Source: Pterois miles (taxonomy: Eukaryota > Chordata > Actinopteri > Perciformes > Scorpaenidae). Taken from it: a stretch of 64,000 nt of DNA. A program made the position numbers and the translations under genes. The notes beneath the pieces are model-generated. The model had not been told where the DNA came from. It did not search any database and saw only the letters and a list, made by a program, of their open reading frames with translations. Each line of letters opens with the position of its first letter. Position 1 is the stretch's first letter. The stretch covers positions 10,520,001-10,584,000 of the forward strand of contig CAMQGK010000565.1 of the NCBI GenBank assembly GCA_947000775.1. The letters are read 5' to 3'. Shown here one piece after another: positions 36,591 through 46,465 of the stretch.

Positions 36591-36790
36591 TTTCTCTCTC
36601 TCCAGCAGCCTCCTCTTCATCACCTCCCTCCTGGGCCGAGGCTATAATTAGCGCTGCCCCCCGAGGCCCCCGCAGGCGCAGATGACCCATCCTGGATGCT
36701 CTCAAATTAATGATCCACATGCCGTTCTGTCATGCACACGGTGCATTATTTACTGTTAACTTTGGCAGCGAAAGGAAGCGTTGCATTACT
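36591..36790. other. Repeat-free GC-richer patch, candidate conserved non-coding DNA
   Basis: A compact GC-richer block contains CTATAATTAGCGC and CAAATTAATGATCC, core homeodomain-like ATTA words, in unique-looking sequence. There is no frame or splice structure. Conservation cannot be assessed here. Confidence 0.25.
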
Positions 36791-36906
36791 CGTCATTAAG
36801 GCGTCGCTCAGAGGCGACAAGTTCATTCACAAAGACACCCAGAGGATTGTGGGAGACAGAAACCAGTTCTGGAACCAAGGACGACATCAGCGCTAATAGC
36901 TGTGGG

Positions 36907-36942
36907 TTTAGTTTATTTATTTATTTATTTATTTATTTATTT
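36907..36942. repeat. (TTTA)n microsatellite
   Basis: Eight or nine TTTA units. Confidence 0.9.
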
Positions 36943-37424
36943 TCCTGCTTACCACCCCGCCATCTGTCTGCAGATGTGATGATCAGTAGCTCGCTGCTGC
37001 AAACGCTGCAGAGTCGGAGCTGATGAGGCTCAAACTGGTGAGAAACCAGTACAAACAGGACTGTGATTTCACTCAGAAACCTTGTTTTTAACACAAATTA
37101 ACACACTGACTAGATCCATTCTTCATATATATTTACAATCTATAATTCATCCTTATTGTCTGTTTTGTAATGTTATTGTGTAACATCTGTTTCCTGTCTG
37201 TCTGGCCAGAGAGGGATCTCTCCTCTGCTGCTCTTCCTGAGGCTGCTCTTCGGATTGTAAAGCCTCCTGGGACTAATTTGTAATTTGTGATATTGGACAA
37301 AATAAATAAAGCTGCGTGCCATTTGCAGGCATAATGCATCAAGCAAAATGAAAAAAGAAACTGATAAAAAACAGAATAAACTCCATTAAACACCAGCTGC
37401 GACACCAATTCGCTGGCGGAGGGT

Positions 37425-37930
37425 GGCGGATGGGTCAAACAAACACAGGACTTTCCAGAATGTTCTCATCCCAACTCATCGCATATCACCACATTTTCAT
37501 GCCCCGTGGCGTCATTTTAGGATTAGATAACAAAACCGTTAGAGTTAGGTTTAGGAAAGAATCACCTGGTTGGGCTTACAACTACCACATTAGCACAGTG
37601 AAAAGGACACTGAACTTTGTATAGAAGGGACATGAACGAACAGCTGATTGTAACATGAAAGTGAATGTTTGTTGGACCCTCCCGCCGGCCCTGTGCGTCT
37701 CTTCTCACTCTGTAAACTACATCACCACACTCCCAGCACACATTCTCTTTACATTACAGTTGATGGAACGTCGGTGTGTTTCATACCAGCGCTAAAGGGT
37801 CCCTGGTGCGTCGTATCAAGCACCGATAGCCGTTACAATTCCTCGGTATTTGACGCCCTGCGAATGAGAGCAGGCTGGACTTTCACCCCGAAGACCACTG
37901 TTTGTGTCTCATGTGAAGCCAAAAGTAAAC
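37425..37930. repeat. Family-A related repeat, partial
   Basis: GGATGGGTCAAACAAACACA, GAATGTTCTCATCCCAACTC and TTACAATTCCTCGGTATTTG modules of the family-A elements are present with internal rearrangement. The frames across it are not genes. Confidence 0.45.
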
Positions 37931-38329
37931 CTTTGCTTTATGCTTGATGCTTAACGTTGCGTGAGAAAGTCCGCTAAAGGTGGTTTTAGTATTTTCTTAC
38001 CCATAATGGCACAAAGATTATATTTGCTTTTTAATACATTTGTGTTTAATGGCCAGTATGTGACTTGCCTTTGAGTATGATTTTTTTCAAGAAGTGATCA
38101 GTATTGGATCTTTAAAATTGTGACAAAAGGTATTGGTAAAATATTGAATTTAAAAACTTTGGCATTGCCCATCAATTTGTGTCCTGTGTTCACAACGTCA
38201 AGTCACATTTTCAGTGTAGTTTTAAGCCTTTTTTTCCTAAATCTAAATATAGTGGTTTTGTTGCCTGAACCTAAACAAGTGTTACTGTTTAATTCACAGC
38301 ATTAAGTATGTGTTTATGATGACTCTTAA

Positions 38330-38452
38330 TGTGACTGGTTGTCTGTCTCTATGTGCCCTGCGATGGACTGGCGACCTGTCCAGGGTGAACCCCGCCTTCG
38401 CCCAATGCCAGCTGGGCTCCAGCCCCCTGGCGACCTCCCTGTAGGGGGGGCG
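38330..38452 (+). mobile_element. tRNA-derived SINE body fragment
   Basis: CTGTCTCTATGTGCCCTGCG, ATGGACTGGCGACCTGTCCA and CCCCGCCTTCGCCCAATGCC match the body of the SINE at 33998-34287. Head and tail are missing. Confidence 0.75.
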
Positions 38453-39917
38453 GGAAGCGAGGAAGGGACCACTGGCCCGATGTAGCATTGCAGCTGATGT
38501 GATCCAATCGTAAGATGTATAATGTATAATGTATAATGATAAATTTAACTTTATCTCTCTGATATCCGACCACCATATGGAACTGTGAGATGAGCAGAAA
38601 CACCTTTTGAATCAAAGCTTATCCCTATTATATTATTTTAACACAATTAACACACAAGGATGAAGATGAGCATGACAGAGATGACATGTCACGTTTACCT
38701 GGACCTGCTGACATGCTCAGCATCCCTCGAGCCGCCTCGGACAGTCTCTGATTAAGATAACCTTCCTCATAACATAACAAGGACACTCGCTTTCATTTCT
38801 TTTCCACATCATTGCCGTTATTGATTTAGACTCTGAGGGAGTTGAGTCGAGGCTGTCTCCGAGTCTTCCAGAGATCCTGCAGATAAAAATGAAGGTAATT
38901 TGTTCCTCCGAGGTCAAACTCTTCCTGAAAAATGAAAAAAAAAACAGCATCAGAAAGCCAAGGACAGACGAAGAGGAGCAAAGCAGAGTTTTAGACGGAC
39001 GCCTCCGATGAGTCTTGGGATGCTTTCATTCAAATGCATACTGATGCTAACATGTAACGCCTTAGAAGAACCAATAGAGTTGCTGTAGAAGTTTTACATC
39101 CAAATGTTTTATGCACATTTTCAAGTTGCGCATTAACAGAGTGAACGCTTAAAAAATGCTTAGATGAGGTGGAAACGTTGGTGTATTGATGAAAACAAAA
39201 TGAAAACAGACTGAGCGAAAAAAGCAGGATGCACTTGAAGCGTGTGACTTCAACGTCCACCGAAGAGCTGAAAACATCAGATCTGTGTGAGGAGACTAAA
39301 CTTTCTCATATTAACACATAAAACAAACAGAGATAACATTTTTACATCATGTTCTCTACTTTGCTGTCTTCTCCTGTAATGATTTCATGACTCGAGTACT
39401 GACGTCACACCACTAACGGGATTCATGTCATTGTTTTCTCCCAGTCTGCTTGTTAACCCTCCTTCATTTCATTTTAGACCCTGCCACAGTAAACCCTGTT
39501 CCCACCGCTCCCCATCACATGAGCGCTCCACCCACCTCCCTCTTCCCTCCATCACCCTCGCAGTGGCCCATTTCCAGCTGTTCTATCAGATCCTGCCTGG
39601 TTACGGCTGCGTTTCTTGGTTTGCCGGCCTGGTTTTCTGACTTCTGCCTGTTTATCAACAAAGTTTGTAAGTTCAAACTTTTACCTTCATCTTGCTTGTT
39701 TACTGGGTTGTGCTTTTGGATCCTCTCCTGCCTTTAGGCTACTGGTGGGCTACTTGTATTTTTTTGCTGATCTTCTAGAAAGTTGGTTGTAATTTGCGCT
39801 AAATTTGAAAAGGAACCTGTTTTGTGTGAAGTCGACAAGTCCTTTTCTCTCAGGAAGGTTCCTGACGGAGTGTATCTCAGTAGCAGCCATGATAAGAGCT
39901 GCCTGAATCCTCTAAAA
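38453..39917. other. Non-coding sequence, nothing recognised
   Basis: A short TATAATGTATAATGTATAAT patch lies at about 38518-38537. The overlapping frames at 39425-39737 encode low-complexity Ser/Pro/Leu sequence and have no domain. Confidence 0.4.
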
Positions 39918-40474
39918 CAGGGGTGGGCAATTATTTTTCCTGGGGGGCCACAAACCAAGATTGTTGCCGGGGGCCAAACAAATACTGTCAGACATAACCT
40001 CTATTTTAACACAATAGAAAACATTCTGAGCTCTTATTCGTCAGTATTTATTATACTGAAAATCGCTCCAAACAGCTGATTATTACAAAAATGACATTAT
40101 ATACAGGAGTCTGTGAACCGTACAGGACTGACTGTTTAGGGTAGTAATGTTTCCATTAACAAAACTTAACATTTAACATTAACACTTACATTTAACATTT
40201 AACTTAACATTAACACTTAAATTTAACATTTAACTTAACAAAAACACTTACACATTTAAGTTACCATTAACCCTTCCATTTCCTTCTTTGATTCATGCAG
40301 CTTTGTAAAAAGTCCTCTCTGCTTTAGTATCTCAGCCAGCAGCCCCTCGGCTGTCCTCTCCTTCTCATCTCCAGACAGCTTTCTGGATTTTTCTGCATGT
40401 TTTGTCTCAAAGTGACGGTTCAAGCTGTATTCTTTGACAATAATATACATACAGATACAGTGAGGGGAGATAAT
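39918..40474 (-). pseudogene. hAT transposon remnant with transposase N-terminal zinc-finger fragment
   Basis: The left edge is the hAT terminus CAGGGGTGGGCAATTATTTT. On the minus strand between about 40474 and 40256 a frame reads KEYSLNRHFETKHAEK, then LSGDEKERTAEGLLAEI and GLFTKLHES. That is the BED/GTF2IRD2-like zinc finger and following helix found at the N-terminus of some hAT transposases and their host-adopted relatives. The frame stops at 40256 and non-coding sequence leads to the terminus, so the catalytic domain has been deleted. The upstream end of the finger is cut by the SINE at 40475. It is a dead, internally deleted copy. Confidence 0.7.
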
Positions 40475-40702
40475 CCATCCATCCATCCATCTGCAACTGC
40501 TTAACCCCTTAGGGGTCATGGACAGATCGCCAGTCCATCACAGGGCACACAGAGACCCACATTCACACCTACGGGCAATTTAGAGTTATCAATTAATCTG
40601 CATGTCTTTGGACTGTGGGAGGAAGCTGGAGCACCCGGAGATAACGCATGCTAACACAGGGAGAACATGCAAACTCCACACAGAAGGACCCTTTGACCCT
40701 TG
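40475..40702 (-). mobile_element. tRNA-derived SINE, body and tail; head expanded into a satellite
   Basis: (CCAT)n at 40475, GGACAGATCGCCAGTCCATC, TGCATGTCTTTGGACTGTGG and GGGAGAACATGCAAACTCCA are the complement of the SINE body. The head (GTGCAGCCC) appears only at 42644-42653, after a 2-kb tandem array. GGAGATAA before 40475 and again right after the head (42658-42665) is an 8-bp target-site duplication. It shows that one SINE insertion spans 40475-42657. Confidence 0.85.
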
Positions 40703-42650
40703 CTCCACCACCGGCTAACCACTACACCACCATGCTAACCACTGCACCACCATGCTAACCATTATACCACCATACTAACCACTGCACCACCATGCTAACC
40801 ACTGCATCACCATGCTAACCATTATACCACCATACTAACCATTATACCACCATGCTAACCATTATACCACCATGCTAACCACTGCACCACCATGCTAACC
40901 ACTACACCACCATACTAACCACTGCACCACCATGCTAACCACTGTACCACTGTTCTAACCACTGCACCACTGCTAACCACTGCACCACCTTCTAACCACT
41001 GCACCACCATGCTAACCACTGCACCACCATACTAACCACTGCACCACCATGCTAACCACTGCACCACCATGCTAACCATTATACCACCATGCTAACCACT
41101 GCACCACCATGCTAACCATTATACCACCATACTAACCACTGCACCACCATGCTAACCACTGCACCACCATACTAACCACTACACCACCATACTAACACTG
41201 CACCACCATGCCAACCACTGTACCACTGTTCTAACCACTGCACCACCATGCTAACCACTGCACCACCGGCTAACCACTACACCACCATACTAACCACTGC
41301 ACCACCATGCTAACCACTGTACCACTGTTCTAACCACTACACCACCATACTAACCACTGCACCACCATGCTAACCATTACACCACCATACTAACCACTGC
41401 ATCGCTGGCTAACCATTCCATCACTGTTCTAACCACTACACCACCATACTAACCACTGCACCACCAGGCTAACCATTACACCACCATACTAACCACTGCA
41501 CCACATGGCTAACCACTCCACCACTGTTCTAACCACTGCACCACCATGCCAACCACTGCACCACTGGCTAACCACTCCACCACTGTTCTAACCACTGCAC
41601 CACCATGCCAACCACTGCACCACTGTTCTAACCACTGCACCACCATGCTAACCACTGCACCACTGTTCTAACAACTGCACCTCCATGCTAATCACTGCAC
41701 CACTGTTCTAACCACTGCACCACTGTTCTAACAACTGCACCACTATGCTAACCACTGCACCACTGTTTTAACCACTGCACCACCATGCTAACCACTGCAC
41801 CACCATGCCAACCACTGCACCACTGTTCTAACCACTGCACCACCATGCCAACCACTGCACCACCATGCCAACCACTGCACCACTGCAACCACTGCACCAC
41901 CGTGCTAACCACTGCCCACCATCCGTTCTACCCACTGCACCACCGTGCTAACTACTCCACCACCGTGCTAACCACTGCACCACCGTGCTAACCACTCCAC
42001 CACCGTGCTAACCACTGCACCACCGTGTTCTAACCACTCCCCACCTGCTAACCACTGCACCACCGTGCCAACCACTCCACCACCGTGCTAACCACTGCAC
42101 CTCCATGCTAACCACTCCACCACCGTTCCAACCACTCCACCACCGTGCTAACCACTCCACCACCGTGCCAACCACTCCAACACCGTTCTAACCACTGCAC
42201 CACCATGCTAACCACTGCACCACCGTGCCAACCACTGCACCACCGTTCTAACCACTGCACCACCGTGCTAACCACTCCACCACCATGCTAACGACTCCAC
42301 CACTGTTCTAACCACTCCACCACCGTGCTAACCACTCCACCACCATGCCAACCACTGCACCACCGTTCTAACCACTCCACCACCGTGCTAACCACTCCAC
42401 CACCGTGCCAACCACTCCAACACCGTGCTAACCACTGCACCACCATGCTAACCACTGCACCACCGTGCCAACCACTCCACCACCGTGCTAACCACTACAC
42501 CACCGTGCTAACCACTCCACCACCGTGCTAACCACTCCACCACCGTGCTAACCACTCCACCACCGTGCTAACCACTCCACCACCGTGCCAACCACTCCAC
42601 CACCGTGCTAACCACTCCACCACCGTGCTAACCACTGCGCCACCGTGCAG
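40703..42650. repeat. 20-bp satellite derived from the SINE A-box segment
   Basis: Close to 95 head-to-tail copies of TAACCACTGCACCACCRTGC. The complement, GCAYGGTGGTGCAGTGGTTA, is the 5' head of the SINE including its pol III A box (TGGTGCAGTGG). Left-hand units favour CATG/CATA and GCACC. Right-hand units favour CGTG and CTCCACC, and a CACTGTTCTAACC variant clusters in the middle. The array therefore grew in several rounds. Frames encoding HCTTVLTT repeats are by-products. Confidence 0.95.
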
Positions 42651-42657
42651 CCCAAAA

Positions 42658-43471
42658 GGAGATAACGTCGTCCCACAATTCATTACTGCCACCACTTTTG
42701 AGATGATAAACCATTCAGCCGTTCATGGAAACAATAAGATTCATGTGTTGATAAATGAGTGGACAGTGACAACCATTTCAACCAAGTGACAAATAAATAA
42801 AAAACAAAACAAGAACAACAAATAAAATGAACAGTAAACATATAACAAACTGCCATTAAACAAATAATCAGCATAAACAAATATCACATGTCCAAAAAAG
42901 GAGGAGGAAGAAGTACACATTTAATGGTTCTACACCTTTGCCATAACTCAATATTTATCACATGAACTTGTGGTAGCCTGTAGGTTATCCCTTTTTATTT
43001 AAGTGATATTTTTCTCCGGTTGTCCTCGTTAGGTCAGATCATCCTTTATTATATGCTGATGTAAAGTGTTCAAGCAGCAGAAGGAGCTGCTGTATCTCAG
43101 CAGGTGAAGCAGCGTCACTGAAGGAGATATTTAGGAACATATGGGGGGATGCAGAGCTTTTTGTAGTCCATCTTCAGGACATTGTAGTTCCACCACGGCA
43201 GAACCGCATCACCAACATCCGCCACCATAATTACAGAGCCTCTAGTGCCGTTGGATTCTCTTAACACCATGGTTGTCTTTTCCTTTAAGTCCTTCTGAAC
43301 TCTCCTTCACATCTCTCCTTGACCTCATGACGTTTTCCATCGATGTCAAGGAAGAGTGGTTAGGAAAAGGTAATATTTTTTAATTTTCGACCACAGTCAC
43401 TGTATATAAAGTAGACGTAGTCGTTTAGTTTGTGGACTACCATTGTGAAGCTTTGAGTGAGTGACCATAAT
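42658..43471. other. Non-coding sequence, possibly continuation of the hAT remnant
   Basis: Sequence resumes after the SINE target-site duplication and should be the other part of the hAT element, but I cannot find a second hAT terminus. Nothing else is recognised. Confidence 0.35.
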
Positions 43472-43742
43472 GGGCTGTGGTCAGCACTGTGGCCTCACAG
43501 CAAGAGGGTTGCAGGTTCGAATCCAGCTTGGGGCTCATCTTTGTGGAGTTGGCATATTCTTCCCATGTTAGCGTGGGTTTTCTCCGGGTTCTCTGGTTTC
43601 GTCCCACAGTCCAAAGACTGATGAAAGAAGGATTAGGTTAAATGACTCTGTGGTTGTCTGTCCCTGCGATGGACTGGCGACCTGTTCAGAGTTAACCCCG
43701 CCTTCACCCAATGCCAGCTGGGATTGGCTCCAGCCCGTGCTA
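43472..43742 (+). mobile_element. tRNA-derived SINE with perfect B box
   Basis: GGGCTGTGGTCAGCACTGTG forms a shortened head. The B box GGTTCGAATCC (43514-43524) is perfect. The body (GTCCCACAGTCCAAAGACTG, GCGATGGACTGGCGACCTGT) follows. The (GGAT)n tail is lost. Confidence 0.85.
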
Positions 43743-44034
43743 TTAATTGAGATGTAGTGCTCGTGAAAAAAAGGCTTAAAACAAAATGTGCCTACTGGAA
43801 AATATGAACAGCCAACTCATTGTTTGTTTTGTCAGTAATTTTAGTGACAGTTGTCATGTGTTTCCTGTACTGACATCATGTTGTTCTCTTCTTATGTTTT
43901 TCTTAGTTTACATACTTACTTTAAGCCCAACCCTGATGTTTTCCCTTACACTAACTAAGTGATTTTGTTTTCTGGCTCTTGGTCAGTGACCATGACGTTT
44001 CCCCTTAACTTCTCAAAGTGCTTTCCTTGCCTAA
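43743..44034. other. Non-coding sequence with a TTTCCCTTACACTAACTAAG patch
   Basis: The CCCAACCCTGATGTTTTCCC and CTAACTAAGTGATTTTGTT words belong to the same loose repeat as 7311-7615. No gene is seen. Confidence 0.4.
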
Positions 44035-44225
44035 TCCTAAATGAGTGGCTTTGTTGCCCCCCTGCTGGTACTGCATGTTAATACAGGCTTGTAATATTCA
44101 CGTCTCTGCGATGCAACACGTGACACTGACACACTGTCCTCTGGTGTACAGGCGGGTCTGTTACATATATCGGGTTGAATGGGGACAGTTGTGCAGTGAT
44201 GCAGAGCGCAAAGTGTGCTGGAATA
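44035..44225 (+). repeat. Dispersed repeat, partner of 13800-13995
   Basis: GTGGCTTTGTTGCCCCCCTG, CGTGACACTGACA and GGTTGAATGGGG-like words are in the same order as the earlier copy. Confidence 0.5.
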
Positions 44226-45243
44226 AATATGGGATGGTTATTGTAACACGTTGCTTTAGATACATGAGGTAGATAGTGGATATGATAGTACAGTATATGC
44301 ATAGATTTGTATTTGACAGTGATGATATTTACAAGATAAACAGTGTGTATTATAAAATGTATGATTTATAAGGTCGCTCCTATTATAGCTCTGATGTTGA
44401 TGGAAACACAGTTTACAGGAAACTTTCCAAACCCTCCTTGGGCTCAGTGACGGACCAACACAACTACAAGAAGACCACAATGAGGATGTCGATGTGTGCC
44501 ACTTGTTTTTTGCTCAACATTCCTCTGCAGCGACCCTTCGTGTTTTGATTTTTTCGCCAACAGAAACACTTGAATAATTCTGGGCTGCAGGCCTTCCAGC
44601 AGCTTGTTTTCTCTCCTCAGCAGCCGAGCAGTGGAGGGAATGTAAATAGGACAGCGGGGACAGAACAGAATCTGTGAAGTGTATCTGAGCCTACAGGTGT
44701 ACAATTTGACAGCGGATGAATGTTTTTGGTGTAATGCATTCAGAATGAGACAGGAGCCGGAAGAACGCATGCTGCGGACAGATAAGTGTGATGAGTAACA
44801 CCTGAACAGATTCAACAAAGAAATGCTTTTGTGGTTGTGCAGAAATCCAGCAGAGGATCATGGGAGTCCCAGCGAAACAACGCCGACTCGCTGCCGTTCC
44901 AGTGGATCGCTCTGTATAGAGGACTATATCAGGTTTGAGCTACTAAATATACTCAGTCGAAAACCTTTTGTCTCTGTGAGGACAATGTGTTCAAAGTAAA
45001 TACAGAGAAAAAAGCAGGAGAGGAAAACAAATAACCCAGAAGAAAGAAAAAAATGGCTATGAAGCACTCCAGAAAAAGAGACAAACTATGTGAAACAGCC
45101 ACATACAAACTTTTTGTTACTTTGTGTTAAGAAGCTTTTCTCAGTTTGACACCATCTACATTGGCTGTGCATTGAAGGAAGCATGTTGGTGTTAGCAATA
45201 ATCCTACAATACTACGACTGAATCTGTGATATACTGTATATAC
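44226..45243. other. Non-coding sequence, nothing recognised
   Basis: The frame on the minus strand at 44444-44818 has no domain I recognise. No repeat family is identified. Confidence 0.4.
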
Positions 45244-45617
45244 CATCCATCCATCCATCGTCAACCGCTTTTCCCGTTAGGGGTCGCGGGGGGGCTGGAG
45301 CCGATCCCAGCTGGCATTGGGGGAAGGCGGGTTCACCTGGACAGGTCGCCAGTCCATCGCAGGGCACATAGAGACAAACAACATAGAGACAGACAATCAT
45401 TCACGCTCACATCCACACCTACGGGCAATTTAGAGTAATCAATTAACCTAAACAGCATGTCTTTGGACTGTGGGAGGAAGCCGGAGTACCTGGAGAAAAC
45501 CCACGCTAACACAGGGAGAACATGCAAACCACACAGAAGAGTCCCAAGGCGGAATCGAACCGGCGACCCTCTTGCTGTGAGGAAACAGTGCTAACCACTG
45601 CACCACTGTGCAGACCA
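45244..45617 (-). mobile_element. tRNA-derived SINE, full length with target-site duplication
   Basis: (CCAT)n tail complement at 45244, complete body, B box as GGAATCGAACC (45551-45561, complement GGTTCGATTCC), A box as CCACTGCACCA, and head GTGCAGACC. ACTGTATATA occurs just before 45244 and just after 45617 as a target-site duplication. It is the best full-length example in the window. Confidence 0.9.
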
Positions 45618-46250
45618 CTGTATATATACACCATAAATATCATAAGCATGTGTTTTGTCAGCAAATCAGAAAATGCCCTCCAGAGCGACATATACATGCA
45701 CTTTCTGACCTGACGCCACCATCGACTTTGCTGTTCTGATCTTTCACTGCTGTGGTCAAAGTTTGGTGGAGTTTAGGCACAAAAACTAGTTACAGGGGCA
45801 GATAAAGATCAGTCAGTGGCTTAGTTAAGATTAGGCAACTTTTGTCAGCATAAAGTTTGGAATCGACTCTGGTTATCATTGACTTTCAGAAGGAAATTGG
45901 AAACAAACAGCAGCAGTTTCCCGTGTTACAGCAGAGACACATCAAACCAACATCGGAGAACTAACAGCGATGAAGGCCGATCGTTTCATAGCCTCACATC
46001 GCCTTTGACTTGGTGTGTAAACATTTTGTTAACCAACCTATCCACCGCGACCTCCTCCGTCTGTTGCTCTTTAACGTCACTCGACTTCCTTCTTTGCTCC
46101 AGACAGTCAGGAGTCATAATTCTTCAGTCCATATCAAACTTTGTCACTTCAGTGTAACAATTTTTTTTATCATTTCTGTACCTTTGCTGAAAGGACGGAT
46201 GTCCTCAGTTTCTCTTGGCACCAGAGTGAAAACTATTCAGTTCTCCTGTG
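45618..46250. other. Non-coding sequence, nothing recognised
   Basis: No exon, tandem array or transposon end is supported. Confidence 0.4.
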
Positions 46251-46465
46251 ATCATGGCGGTGCAGCGGTTCCCACTGTCAAGCAAGAAGGTTAATTGATG
46301 ACTCTAAATGTCCTGTAGGTTGTCCCAAACGGTTGTCTGTCTCATTGTGACAGCCCTGTTATTGTCTGGCAACCTGTCCAGGCTGTACCCCGCCTTCACC
46401 CAATGTCAGCTGGATTCTGCTCCCATGACCCAGAATAGGATAAGCGGTTACAGATGATGGATGTA
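46251..46465 (+). mobile_element. tRNA-derived SINE, diverged
   Basis: GGCGGTGCAGCGGTTCCCAC head, then GGTTAATTGATGACTCTAAA, CCCCGCCTTCACCCAATGTC and a GATGGATG end. The B box and part of the body are deleted. Confidence 0.75.

Noticed and set aside
41785..42789. Thr/His/Pro repeat frames (CTTVLTTPPPC type)
   Set aside because: They are by-products of the 20-bp SINE-derived satellite.
43472..43742. tRNA gene suggested by a perfect B box
   Set aside because: The A box is degraded, no cloverleaf can be drawn, and the sequence continues as a SINE body.
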